NCBI GenBank assembly: GCA_905221615.1
Contig: CAJNDT010002891.1
Coordinates: 626,806 to 690,805 of the forward strand
Source: Symbiodinium sp. CCMP2592
Lineage: Eukaryota > Sar > Dinophyceae > Suessiales > Symbiodiniaceae
Reading direction: 5' to 3'
DNA length: 64,000 bases
Shown here: one piece after another, positions 10,909 to 21,575 of the stretch
Numbering within the stretch: the first letter of the stretch is position 1
Layout of the letters: every line of letters begins with the position of its first letter
Notes under the pieces: generated by a model
What the model saw: only the letters and a program-made list of their open reading frames with translations
Databases searched by the model: none
Told to the model about the DNA's origin: nothing
Translations under genes and position numbers: made by a program

Positions 10909-11016
10909 GCACGCATGGAGCTGTTCAAGGACATGAAGGCAAAGAGGTTGGCCCTCCTGCCGCAGCCCCCTACTAGGTTTCGTGACTGTGTGCAATCGGC
11001 GATCCCATGCAAGTAG
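10909..11016 (+). CDS. Candidate terminal exon, basic
   Basis: A pyrimidine-rich tract ending GCAAGCAG precedes ARMELFKDMKAKRLALLPQ and a C-terminus CVQSAIPCK with TAG at 11014. It is close downstream of the 10540 candidate, which has its own stop, so the two are separate models or one is wrong. Confidence 0.42.
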   Translation, partial: ARMELFKDMKAKRLALLPQPPTRFRDCVQSAIPCK

Positions 11017-11158
11017 CCCTTCAATAGCAGAAGGCTGCACTGGGCCTCCTTGATTCGTCTTATTTGTTCTTAGTCCGCCCTGGGCATGTTCATCGAGTCT
11101 TGGGGTCCGTACAGATGGACAACCTGGAGTGTGATTTCAAATTGTGTAGATTCAGCAA

Positions 11159-11178
11159 CATATATATATATATATATG
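11159..11178. repeat. (AT)n microsatellite
   Basis: Twenty bases of perfect AT repeat. Confidence 0.95.
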
Positions 11179-12880
11179 CATGAAGCAGGGTCGGCACTAT
11201 GTCAAGCGAATAGATTCCGAGACTCCGGCGATAGCTCTCTGAGGCATAAATTGAAACACGTGGTGCTTCTTATCTTGACCCTTAGCTGAGGGAATTCAAA
11301 GTGTCGTGCTCCTGAGCAGAGTTGTAGTTGTTGTGGTTGCGTTGTTCATCTGACAGCGCCAAGAGGAAACTGCCAGGTCCATAGCTACCCGGAGCGTATG
11401 TCAGACCGTGTAGATCTGAAATGCATACATTACGCATGTGTCAAACACGGCCTTGGCCAGCCTTCGTTCAGATCACGGAACCTTACCCCTGATCCTTTCC
11501 AGTTTCTTACTGATGAGTTTAGTGCGCGGCCCCCGATATGATAGACGTTTCGGTTTCTTCCGGCCCCTCTTCTGTGCCTTCATCGCTGAGAATGCGTAAT
11601 GCATGGTGGCGCGTCCGGGGGGGGGGTATCCAAGTAAAGGTCCTAGCTGGGGAACATGATACAGAGATATGCATGACATTTCGCAACATGTAGTGCCGGG
11701 CTCGTCGCACTTCTGGCCTGGGCTCGAGAGACGCAGCTCGTGAAAACGCTGCCTCTTGCCTGCTGAGCTTGTCCTGAACTCAGAAAGTCTGTTAGCTGTA
11801 GTGCAGGGTTGTCGGACTGAGGCCAACGACTTTTGGTGACATTCGTATGACATTTGCAACTGCAAAGCCCGAACATGCTGAACCTAATTGTTCATGCAGC
11901 TCCAGCCCTCGTCACTGAAGGCTCACGATGCCGGGCACAAATTGCCAGAAAGCAATCGTGCCACACTGGCTGGTTTGGCAGAGCCCGCTTTAGTCTGCTT
12001 GCATGAGGTAACGGAACAGTGCTAGGCACTGCTAGGCTTAGGTGCGTCTGTGATGAATTCCGAAGCAGATGGCGTAAGGTGCCCCAGCGTCTAGAGCTGC
12101 TCCCAGCCCTTCACTTAACGCCGGTCCTCTAGGCACTGCTATCGAAAACTTTGTTCAGATGTTGGGTGCGACGTGCGCACCAAGAGCAGAACGACCGTGT
12201 GGAACACGGTTCGGGAACAGGCGGAATAGGCATAGCAGGAACTGAAACGGTTTGATCGCCAGTTTTCTTCTGGCTGCCCTTTGAGGGCTCAAGGGCCTTC
12301 AAGGGTTTAGGCACGAGAGTGGCAGGCTTTGGTCCGAGAAAAATGGCGGTGCCAACCCAGAGGAAGCCGTGTCTCGTCTGCGGATCCTGACAGATCCATA
12401 TATAGAGCCCTTTCGAGGATGATAGGGGATTACGAGAAGGATTCGGTCTTGGGGTGCATGAATGGAGTATGGTAGACTTGACGGGTCCGTGTACATACTT
12501 GGGTTATTTGGGGGTCGGGAAAAGCAGGCAGATGGTATGTTTCCAGTGGAGCCCACAGAGAAGATCGAACCCCCAAGCTGTTCTACCAAGGTGCAGGGAT
12601 CTCTTCATAGTCGTCAAAACAGTGAACCATAATTTTCCTCTGGATCATCTTCAGCCTCATCCTCACCTTACCCTTATAGTCTTCGTCGTTACAACCATCG
12701 TGGCTAAGACCTCTATGTCGGTTGAAACATGGTCCGCCAATCCACAGACCAAGGAGACGGTCAAGCTTCTCTGCGCGGCGCTCAGAGGGCCACGGCGTCG
12801 ACTAAAGTTCGCGTTGTCTCCGAGTCCTGGTTCGTGGTCATGGTTGCCTTGTCGAGTGGTTTGGACAACCATCCCTACAG

Positions 12881-12958
12881 TATCGTGAACCTGCACATAG
12901 GCATGAGTCCACCGATCGAGAAGATGGACTCCTCGCTCAACCAGCTGGTCAATGTGAA
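12881..12958 (+). CDS. DNAL1: DNAL1 exon with PPIEKMD motif
   Basis: CCCTACAG precedes one base and then IVNLHIGMSPPIEKMDSSL. The exon ends in GTGAA before a GC donor. The two trailing bases complete Lys with the next exon, giving the exact family spacing to HLALSTN. The frame is also open upstream of the acceptor, but that part does not resemble LC1. Confidence 0.88.
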
Positions 12959-15900
12959 GCTGCTGCCTCGGGCTGCACGTGAGGATTTGGAGTTTGACGA
13001 CAACCAATTCAACCCTCACGTTTCAGACACTACATCCCAGGATTAGCGGGTATGCTTCGCCACAGGCGTGCATGTAGTTACTATAACGTAGTACTCGGCC
13101 ACTTCCAAGTCGTGACATGTGACTACTAGGCGAAACGCTTTTGGTCACGGCATCGCTACCTTCAGCCAGCTTGATGAGGCATCTAGCGCTGTCCACCAAC
13201 TGCATTGACAAGATGATCTCCCTGCCAGCCTTGAAGAACATCGAGGTGCATGCGTGATATGCTTCTGGCCTCTGGTGTAGTCGCAGCTTCACCATCTGTA
13301 GGAGTACGGGCTGTCTGCCAGAATGGTGGTCATTCCCTTGCTGACGTTTCTCGTGCGTAGAACTTGAGTTGTTCGAGGTGCTGTCTCTGGGCCGGAACTT
13401 GATCAAGAAGATCTCGGGACCCTGCTGCTGTCACAGAGGGCTCAAGCTAGCCGACAAACTCGCAGTAGCACATCGGGGTTCGAATGGTAGGCGCTAGCAG
13501 TAGCAGCGACAGCGGCATCAGAACGTGCTTTGGCAGTCGCGATTTCCGTTGTCGTCACAAAAGTCAACCTGCTGAGAGAAGCAGAAACACTAGTTGTCGT
13601 CGTCTGGTCGTCGTCGTAGTTGCAGTAGTAGTATCAGCAGTTACGAATAGTACGAGTAGTAGTGAACGGGCCGTGGGCTTATACTAGGCCGACTCCGTCA
13701 TCGCTTTGGATTTCGTTTCCTTTCACGTTTCGATCCGGCTATGTCACACCCAAAATGGCCGTGACTCTACATTTTGCCGTGGGAAAGGCTTGCCTATGAC
13801 TAACCACAAGCACTCCGAACAATGAAGTCTTGTGACGTAACAGATGAAGGATGTGTCCATGAAAAGGCACCTAACCGAAGCTACTCCAAATATTTATGTC
13901 AAGACATAAGAATACCAGCAGTCCCTCGGAACGCAATGTCTATGACAGAATCATGCCGCACAAACCTCTCTTTCAGCTTCGACTTCAGATGGGACTGCAT
14001 CGTGTCATAGGTATGCTTGATCGCGTCTTCTGCGGTGCGTCTCGTTCCTGTAGTTCAGCGAGTTCCGACAAACAACTTATTCCAAAGGGATATCTCGATT
14101 TAACCAACCGTAGTAAAACACAAGTAAACACGGTCGCTCAAGTAGTGCTCGTCAAGGCTCTTCTTATGATTCCAATGCTCGAGGCTTTGGCAAAATGTGC
14201 TTCTTCCAAGCCGGAAACCGAAATGTCGAAGCCCACAATGCACACGGATTGCTTGTAACGGCGCAGGACTTGAGGAGATTGGCTCCACTCTCAAGTGCGA
14301 CCCTGAAGTTGCGTTGGGTTTGGGCGTGGGGTCTTGCGGGTGTCGGATGGTGTTTTGAGACACCTCGAAAACTGAAGACCCTTTGCACAAGCGCATAAGT
14401 CTTCAGTATCTGATGCATGGATCACTTTGCCTAGTCTTGATAGACTTCGCCAGGCCTCCTTAGACAGCAGGCAGCACCACAAGTAGCGCCACGACTGGAA
14501 TTCAAGAATCGCAGCGGGCGGACAGACTTGATTTCCGTCATTTCGGCATCGCTCCCTCCGAAGGTTGATTGACCGTACAGAAGCTTGTGCGACCTTTGGT
14601 GGTTTTGTTCGCGATGTTACTAGACCCTTCGTGTCTTTGCCCAGGGAGCTCTGGATCTCATACAACCAGATCTCTGCCCTGGATGGCCTTGCGCCATGTG
14701 TTCCTGGGCACCAAAATGGTGGGATCCATGTTTTAGCATAGTTCTGCTTGCCTGAGGAAGGGAAACTTGCAAGGACCCTGACGGCGTATGTAGAAGCAGT
14801 TGCAAAGCCTGTTTGGACAAGGGATGGAGATATTATGCGTGCATGTCTTGCGTTTATCCCTTAGTGCAAACTTAGCCTGGTACGGGGAGGAAGCATGTAG
14901 CGGTCTGATGAGATTGTCATGATGGTGTTCGTACACAGACGCAGCACCCCCCCTTACACATGTGTCACCTATATTTAAGTATTTCCGTGTTGGGCAGGCT
15001 GTTGGGATCCAGACATCCCATCAGGCTTTTGAAAGAAAAACTACCGCAGGTCAAGCTAACGACTCTCTTCATCTCGAACAACAAGATCAAGGCGGACGAC
15101 TGAACTAGGGGCCGGAGTTAGAGTTGCCGTGAGGTACGTAAATCTGGAAGCCAAGACTCATGCCTTCAAGCCCTTATGCTTGAAGTCTAGACCCTTGAAC
15201 TTTCAGCCGCCCGACCGGGGAGCAGGATTGGCCAGAGTTGGACAAGCTCCAGGCGAACCAGGAGCTAAACCGATGTGTTTGTGGCTGGGGTGCAACTCAT
15301 GGCGACCGGGTGTCTTGAGTCGACATGGGTTTGGGGAACACAAGTGGGAGCTGATCTGCTGAGTGCAGATCCATCCAGCCATGAAGGACCTGACAAACGT
15401 CCTTTTCTATGGGAATCCCATCTACGAAGGCACCTGGACGTGGATGTTGCGTGATGCACACAATGCGGAACCCTAGATTATACCGTCAACGCGCGAAGAG
15501 TGAGCAGCATCGTTGTTGGAACTTTGTCGTGCAGAGGCGGCTTGAGCCAACGACTCTCAGGGGGAAGACCCGAAGCATGCTCAGACAGAACAACAGCAGG
15601 CAGCATGTCTTCTTTGTTGCAGCAGTCATGATATCAAGAGCCAAAAACCAGATTGTTGCTTCAGCACATGTTTGTTTCGACTTGAGCTGTTCTTGATTTT
15701 GTTGTGTTAATGTAAAATAAGAGAAGGTTGCTTACACACGGAATTCGGGGAAGTCACGAACATGAAGGTCCGGCCACTTTGGTGTTCCCGTGGGTGCCTC
15801 TTGCATTTTAGTGCGAGGGGATCTCAAGGCATTCTTCAAACTCCCTTTGCCTAAGACCAGGGCCCGGAGTTCTGACCTGCAAGCAGAGGCCTTACCAAGA

Positions 15901-16789
15901 AGCAGGCGAGACCCAAGGCCTGCCGGGTCTGTGGGAAACACCGGCAATGATTTGTCTGCACTGGACCCCCTTGAAGTTGCACTGCAGCATACTGAGTTGG
16001 TGGCAGAAACGAGAGTGTGTGCTATGTTGGAACGTGTCGCTGCCCAGCACTTTCGCTTTCGGAATTCAGTTCAGTGTCGGTTGGGAAGCTTACAGTCTCC
16101 ATGCTGTTGTTGATGGACCGTTTTACGAATCCAGCAACACCACCGCGACAGGCAGCAACACCAGCTTCATGAGTAGCAACAACAACAGCAGGTGTGCCTA
16201 GGCTGCAGCACCACCTCCACTACCACCACCAGCAGCGCATGCGCAACCGCCACCACAGCCATCATCAGTCGCAACACCGTCAGGGGCGTGGTGGCTTTTA
16301 TGGTCATCCTAATGATGGTCGCAGTTGCCGTCATCAGCATTACTTAGCATTGTCGTGGTTTCGTCCCCTGTATCCCTTGTCTTCGCAGTCGTCCCCAGCC
16401 TGAGCAGCAACATCACGACCATCAGCATCAGCAGCAATATCACAACTTGCATATTATTCATGTCTATGTGATCTTATGAGAAGGGTCGTGGCACCATTGT
16501 TTCGATTTTTTGTTATCGGATTCACCGCCATCGGCGTCATCTTTACAATCACGGCAGGCGTCGCAGTGACAGAAGGTGTGTGCGGTAGCAGTCATGTTTG
16601 TGTTTTTGCCACTGCGAAACTAATGCGATGGTGAACTAAGTTTGTACAGCATGTGATGGGAATGGTAATTGACTGTTGTGACAAGAACGGCAAGAGGTTC
16701 TGGAGCACCTGCCCAAGATCGCCACTTTGGATGGTGAGCTGCTCACGGGCGACGATGACGAGGATAGCCTAGGGGGGAGCAAGGCTTGA
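12881..16789 (+). CDS. DNAL1: Axonemal dynein light chain 1, nine exons
   Basis: Spliced, these exons give about 176 residues of the leucine-rich-repeat light chain that in Chlamydomonas and animals binds the outer-arm dynein heavy chain in the ciliary axoneme. Family landmarks occur in order: PPIEKMDSSL, HLALSTNCID, VLSLGRNLIKK, ELWISYNQI, LFISNNKIK, DWPELDKL, GNPIYE, IATLDG and an acidic tail GDDDEDS. The family is usually about 190-200 residues; the first 25 or so are missing, so an upstream exon was not found. Exons: 12881-12958, 13179-13245, 13378-13417, 14267-14294, 14645-14692, 15025-15091, 15226-15274, 15379-15429, 16686-16789. All eight junction phases match. Donors are GC (4), GT (3) and GA (1); all acceptors end AG. 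The last two acceptors, and the junction before LFISNNK, have close alternatives. Confidence 0.95.
13179..13245 (+). CDS. DNAL1: DNAL1 exon with HLALSTN repeat
   Basis: Reads HLALSTNCIDKMISLPALKN and ends ATCGAG before a GT donor. The nine bases TCGAGGTGC span this boundary and recur exactly at the start of the next exon. Confidence 0.92.
13378..13417 (+). CDS. DNAL1: DNAL1 exon with LSLGRN repeat
   Basis: Reads VLSLGRNLIKKIS plus the first base of Gly. The 5' splice site is GACCCT, a GA donor. GGAC is shared by both ends of the following intron, so the exact junction is ambiguous by four bases. Confidence 0.88.
14267..14294 (+). CDS. DNAL1: DNAL1 28-base microexon
   Basis: Flanked by GGCGCAG and GTGCGA, it encodes the link GLEEIGSTLK together with its neighbours. 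This fills exactly the residues expected between LGRN and ELWISYN in LC1. Phase fits on both sides. Confidence 0.88.
14645..14692 (+). CDS. DNAL1: DNAL1 exon with ELWISYN repeat
   Basis: CTTTGCCCAG precedes ELWISYNQISALDGL. The most phase-compatible 3' end uses a GC donor at 14693. An alternative end after CTT (14690) would pair with a CAG at 15047-15049 and shorten the next repeat. Confidence 0.88.
15025..15091 (+). CDS. DNAL1: DNAL1 exon with LFISNNK repeat
   Basis: Reads LLKEKLPQVKLTTLFISNN then KIK, ending AAG before a GC donor. The loop before VKLTTL is a few residues longer than in animal or green-algal LC1. It could be shortened if the acceptor is CCGCAG ending at 15049. Confidence 0.85.
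15226..15274 (+). CDS. DNAL1: DNAL1 exon DWPELDKL
   Basis: GGAGCAG precedes DWPELDKLQANQELNR. The trailing T completes Ser with the next exon. It corresponds to the DWAEF/NWGEIDKL segment of known LC1 proteins. Confidence 0.9.
15379..15429 (+). CDS. DNAL1: DNAL1 exon with GNP motif
   Basis: Reads MKDLTNVLFYGNPIYE and ends GAAG before a GC donor. It matches the last LRR cap of LC1. Confidence 0.9.
16686..16789 (+). CDS. DNAL1: DNAL1 terminal exon, acidic tail
   Basis: Reads RQEVLEHLPKIATLDGELL and ends GDDDEDSLGGSKA with TGA at 16787. The LP-x(4)-LDG signature and acidic tail fit LC1. The acceptor AAG is unusual; AAG at 16694 would also keep phase. Compared with Chlamydomonas about eight residues are missing before this exon, so another microexon is possible in the 1.26-kb intron. 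Confidence 0.88.
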
Positions 16790-17913
16790 GATGTTGCCAG
16801 ATGCCTGATTTTTTGTTGCACGTCCTCGGGCAAGCTAAGCGTTTGTGGGAGGGTTTCTGAGCTGTGCTTGAATGCCTAGATTCTATGGTTTTCTTCTGTG
16901 CTGCGACACAGATCCCTCAACAAATCCGTAACTCTGGGAGCTATTAGGCCAACAGGCCAACACTCTGAATCACCGAATAATCATCAGGCCGTGGAAGCAA
17001 GGGTCCTTTCATCCACAAGCCGTCTCTACAGCCCGCGGTCTGCAAACCCTATATCACAAGCCCCTGACATGCTTTGTAGCCCTTTGTGGCCCATGCAAAC
17101 GCAGTACTTCCCCAGAGCAAGATGGTTCGGAAAAGACTCGTTGTGTTGTCCCCTAGCAGCTCGAACTGATCCGGAAGTCTGGAAGGGCACCACGCCAGCA
17201 TTCGCATGAAACGTGGTTTCCCACGCTGCAGAATTGCGACAAGCACAACGAGCAAGCACGACACAGAACCGCCCGAACTGTGTACGAAAGAGGGATATGT
17301 TCTTGACCCTGGCAGCTGAAACCAGACATACTTTGGGGTTCTTAGCTTCCAAACCGAACACCGAAAATGTCGGCTGTAGCCAGGCTCAGAGGTTTGCCCC
17401 AGCTCCAGACCATACATCCCTGACCCCTACAGACAATGCAGGGTGAGGAAGCCGCAGAGTGATGGGAACGTCCATCGTGGGCTGAGCAGGCAGGAGGACG
17501 ATCGATTGTGAATGAGGCTGTATGCCGTGGTGTTGGTGGGTTGTTTTTTCTATTGTCGTTGATGGCAGAGCCATCGCTCCCTATCGTCGTTGATGCCGGC
17601 GGTACACCTGGCGTCTTTGTGGTTGAACACCGGACAGTAATCGAACACCCTGGGATATATACAACTTCACACCTGTGCCTCCGTAGTTCGTGTTCACGCA
17701 CACAATAGACACCTACATACACAAGCGTAGAACCGCACATGTCGCATGCACACAAACACGAAGGCATGTGTCAGCCCCAAGCTCCCCCCATACCGTGGAG
17801 AACATTACGGTTCAACGATGTGACAGAGGAACTGGCAGGTATCCGCCTCCCAGAAGGCACTTGCCTCTCATCGTTTCTTCTCTTCTCTTCTATTGTCCAT
17901 CTCTCTATCTACT

Positions 17914-17918
<5 letters not shown>

Positions 17919-17955
<37 letters not shown>
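17919..17955. repeat. (CT)n microsatellite
   Basis: Thirty-seven bases of CT repeat. From 16.8 to about 18.3 kb I find no supportable exon apart from weak open frames. Confidence 0.95.
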
Positions 17956-17960
<5 letters not shown>

Positions 17961-18337
17961 CCCTCTCTATCTTCCGTTTGTAAAGCCAGGGCACAGGTTG
18001 ATACGTGAAAAACATACATCGGCTTTACATCTGCACGAGGACTATCGTGCATCGTAGTGGTGGAACGAAGATGACGGTCAGGAGGAGACGATGATAAGAA
18101 GCTCACTGTTGCGTATTGGGGACGATCTTAGCGGCGACCCCTCGTCTCTCGCCCGGAGTTGCCTACTCTCTCATAGGCCTTGTGCAGACGAAGGTACAGT
18201 GTCGGCAGCTGCACGCCTGGCTCCTGCCGAAGACTCAACCACGCAGTGTTTCCAGTGAGCTTCGGCACGGCATCAACGGGGCAAGCATGTCAGTCAGTCC
18301 ATACAACGTTTACAGCCAACCTTCATTATCACTTCAG

Positions 18338-18503
18338 TGCCAGCAACATCCAGAAGAACAATGTTCTCGAAGCTGTTTCACGAATTCTGGCACAGTGCAC
18401 TGAAGATTCTATGCATGCGCTCCACTTGGACAAAGGGTGGCCGTGGCTAGCTGTGAATAATTCTAGGTTGCGAATGTGGACGGACTACATATCGAGGGAT
18501 TAA
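18338..18503 (+). CDS. Candidate terminal exon, unknown
   Basis: CCTTCATTATCACTTCAG is followed by ASNIQKNNVLEAVSRILAQ, then SMHALHLDKGWPWLAV, ending TDYISRD and TAA. Good amphipathic composition. No family recognised. Confidence 0.5.
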
Positions 18504-18855
18504 AGTGTCTGTCTCAACTACTATGCTGACGGTGAGTATGCAGTGCGAGTTGTTTACTAAATGCTGGGTTGCTTGGCTCCATGTGTTGGTGTCAGTTCTA
18601 CATATCCTGAGCCTTCGTTTGTTCTTCTCAACTCTTGATCCAAGGCCATCACATCTCCCGTTGAAAGCCTTCAGCGAAGCAGATCGCTCGAAGGGTACCC
18701 CCACCCCTGCTGAAAGCTATTTAAAAGTTTCAAACATTGTCCGTGTTTTACGAGCACTAGCACCACACCGAGCGCATGTGCACATGCCCTCGACGGCCGA
18801 CGGCTCTGATGAAGGGGCCTAAAATCGGCCCTTGTTCCCTTCTTGGTGTATGTAG

Positions 18856-18869
18856 GCTGTTAGGGTTAG
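18856..18869. repeat. Two TTAGGG-like units
   Basis: Two adjacent TTAGGG copies. This is not the TTTAGGG unit expected for dinoflagellate telomeres and is probably chance or decayed repeat. Confidence 0.35.
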
Positions 18870-19186
18870 GGTGTCAGGAGGCGGCATACCTCTCCGATCA
18901 AGTGTACCCTGCACTTCGCCCCCTCGATCCGCTTTCAGGTTTGGGCAGTGTGAGGTCGCAGTCAGAAGGTTTGTAGAGACATGCTGCGGCATTATCGACA
19001 TGCCGCGTCCGCGCAAGCGCGCGAAATCAGGAGACGGGTAGAGCATTGGTTTGACGATCTGGTTCTGGGCGATTTAATCCGCAAGGGGGGGTTAGGGCTT
19101 TTCCATGCGGCCTGCCTTGGACGAAACGTATACCGGATGCAACTAAGCCTGTAAGCCCTCGCAGGCAATTGGTTCTTTAACCGTAG

Positions 19187-19408
19187 ATTTTCCGAAGTCT
19201 TCGTACTGTTGCCCCGAAGCACGAAGATCCCTCGACGGGGATGACTCGTATTGCCTGCGTCGGCGTTCCGAGCTTCGACCTCTGCAGGAGGGCCCAAGCC
19301 GCTGCAAAGTTCGGCGAGGCGGAAACCCGACCTGTGGGCTGTTTCAGGAGGAAACTACGGCTCGAGCTGATTACCGCGAGCGGTTTCCGACCGCCAAACT
19401 CGAAATGA
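19187..19408 (+). CDS. Candidate exon, unknown protein
   Basis: TTCTTTAACCGTAG precedes IFRSLRTVAPKHEDPSTG, then MTRIACVGVPSFDLCRRAQA and AAKFGE. An AG|GC donor lies at 19318/19319; without splicing the frame ends at TGA 19406-19408. The reverse strand is also open here, so the strand rests on codon pattern and acceptor. Confidence 0.45.
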   Translation: MFRSLRTVAPKHEDPSTGMTRIACVGVPSFDLCRRAQAAAKFGEAETRPVGCFRRKLRLELITASGFRPPNSK

Positions 19409-19574
19409 AGCCTTCGCAACGTGCTCGAGCTTCAGAAAAACCGTCAGAAGAATCACACTGCAGCCCAGAAGACCTGCGGCTGTTCCATAAACAGGAGCAC
19501 CTGCAATGCCAATGGTTGTGACATCAACTGAGATAGTTGCGGCCGTGCGAGTGGTCGTGCCCAATGTCAACCCA

Positions 19575-19880
19575 TTGTTATCGTCATCATCACAGTCACC
19601 AGCCCTGCACCATCCCCGTCATCATCACCACCACAATTGTCCTCCTGATCATCCTCGTCGTCGTCGCCGTCGTCATCATCACCGTCACCATCTTCACCAC
19701 CATCAGCATCACCGCAAGCGGCTCGGCATCGGCTTCGTTACCATCATTATCATTATCGGCACAGGCATGACGGTCGTTAGTCATCATCATCAGCGTCGTC
19801 ATCATCGTCCACCTCCTCATCATCACCTTAAACATCATCATTGTCATTCCTTATCGTCTTCGTCATCCTCATGATCGTTA
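19575..19880. repeat. Degenerate CAT/CAC trinucleotide block
   Basis: Roughly 300 bases of imperfect CAT, CAC and CGT units. They read His-rich, Met/Val-rich or Ile/Val-rich depending on frame. Confidence 0.85.
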
Positions 19881-20074
19881 TTCTGCTTGCGGTCATCTGC
19901 ATCATCCCAGCGGCAGGGATGTTACTATTGCTTGAGCGCAACCAAGCAAGCCTAAGCAGCATCATACTTATAACAGCAGCGAGACGGCTGCTGGCGGTAC
20001 TGTTTTGTCGAGAACCAGAGAGTCATGCCAAGGATTGTCATGCAGAGCCCCAGCAGAAAAGTGAAGCTTTGCAG

Positions 20075-20148
20075 GCCGAGTCCTCCTTTGCCTTGCGTTG
20101 GCCACACCGACGACGAGTCGAACTACGACGAGCAAGGGGTGTTCAGAG
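20075..20148 (+). CDS. Candidate acidic exon
   Basis: GAAGCTTTGCAG precedes PSPPLPCVGHTDDESNYDEQ and GVFR, ending at a TTCAGAG|GTCAGA donor. Acidic and protein-like. No family recognised. Confidence 0.5.
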
Positions 20149-20513
20149 GTCAGAACTAGAACTCAGGGTTGAAGTCCAAGGCTCTTTTGAACTTTCTGCA
20201 TACATCAGTTTAGGTCTTGATGTTAGGAGACAGAAAAAATCATAACAAATCCAAGCTGTTCTCAGAGAGTTTGGTGTTTGAAAATTTGGTTGTAGATTGT
20301 TTAGCGTGGGATGCTCCAAGGGATCCTGTTGTCGAAAGCCCGAGCCCAGCGCATTGTGGCCATGCGGTATTCAGAACCGGAGACTCTGAATCAGGGTTCA
20401 GGGTTCTCATGAAGCTACTTTCTTGGGTCCCCAGAGGTACGGTGATCAGGTGCTTTCTACACATGGGGACCAGATGTTGTCGGACGGCAAGCGCATTATT
20501 CTCAGGGTCGCAG

Positions 20514-20640
20514 AAGGGTTACTTTGATCAAGGGCTACTACGTACTAATTAGGAATTCAAAAGGGTTACTACAATAAGGGTTGCAAACCACAGGCAAGCG
20601 TTACTGTAGTTTGTATAAGGGTTACTATATGGGTTGCTGA
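20514..20640. repeat. Dispersed AAGGGTTACT direct repeats
   Basis: Close copies of AAGGGTTACT occur at about 20514, 20569 and 20625, with variants (AAGGGCTACT, AAGCGTTACT, AAGGGTTGC) between them. Spacing is irregular. Confidence 0.7.
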
Positions 20641-21461
20641 AAAGTTTCTGGAAGGCTACGGCATGTGGGTCACCGCATAGAAGAGCACGGCCACTGGAGA
20701 AAGAGAAAGCAAGACAAGTACTTCTCATTACATTGAGTATGCAGAAGAAAACGACGATGCACCGGTAAGCCTTTAACGAGCCCAATCGAGAATCGAATCC
20801 CGGAACCCTGCCCATAACCTCCATGCGGACCTGTCGCGAAGCGAGAGTACTTCGACAGTGTCAGGATTCAATGCCAGAACAGAAGCACCTCGAAGCAAAA
20901 ATTGGTTGAAGCTCTCAGTGCTGCAAGCTCTAAGGGATCAGCCTAACAATGAAGTGAAGACGCTTGCATGTAGCATAGAGAGACTAGGAAGTTTGTCTTG
21001 GTCTCTGTCGCTCTCCCTTTTCCTCTGTAAACGTACAGTGTAGTCTAGTGGATTGCACAGCGTTAAATAAGAAGCACGTGACCGTGTCAAACCTCGCACA
21101 TCAATGCCCTCTCGACTGGCAGGTCCGGCCTTGTTCAGCGGCGCAGCCTCAGAGAGAACTTCTCTGCACCGACGGCTGCGTCGTGGAGGCCACGAGCATT
21201 CTGAAACGCGGGGGTTGAGGGCTCGTTTTCCTAATCAGTCGTGAACCTTGTCTCCTGAGTCCGGTCCGCGATGTGGACAGAGTCACAGCCAAACAGCACC
21301 GATCAGAAGTCTGCAGACCAGATCAAGGGAGAATGGAGCAACGGGGTATTCAAGAAGGAAAGGACACAGGGAGTTGGGCGATTGGTTCGGGGCTTTCGGT
21401 GGTGGTGAGGCTTTCACTCTGCAAGGCCGGGAAAGGAAGCGAAAGGTCCAGGCTAAGTCAG

Positions 21462-21575
21462 GCTGACTTTGATTTCGAGGCTTACGGCGTACGGGCCGGC
21501 CTGGGCGTGTTCGGATTGATGGTCTTGTTCATGTTGCAGCTGTTTGTGTCCTGTGTATCAGAGAGCACTTTATAG
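21462..21575 (+). CDS. Candidate exon with transmembrane segment
   Basis: After TAAGTCAG the frame reads ADFDFEAYGVRAGLGVFG, then LMVLFMLQLFVSC, a likely membrane helix, ending SESTL and TAG. Codons are GC3-rich like the DNAL1 exons. The frame is also open upstream, so the start is uncertain. Confidence 0.42.
   Translation, partial: ADFDFEAYGVRAGLGVFGLMVLFMLQLFVSCVSESTL

Noticed and set aside
11479..11610. Open, coding-like frames on both strands at one acceptor
   Set aside because: The + frame (MSLVRGPRYDRRFGFFRP) and two reverse frames (KKPKRLSYRGPRTKL and EGTEEGPEETETS) all look plausible, so no strand could be chosen.
12548..12591. tRNA-like A-box and B-box on the reverse strand
   Set aside because: TTGGTAGAACAG and GGGTTCGATC lie too close together for a tRNA and no cloverleaf can be drawn; at most a SINE fragment.
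13745..13765. CCAAAATGGC resembling the reversed spliced leader
   Set aside because: Only ten bases match and the flanks do not; compatible with chance.
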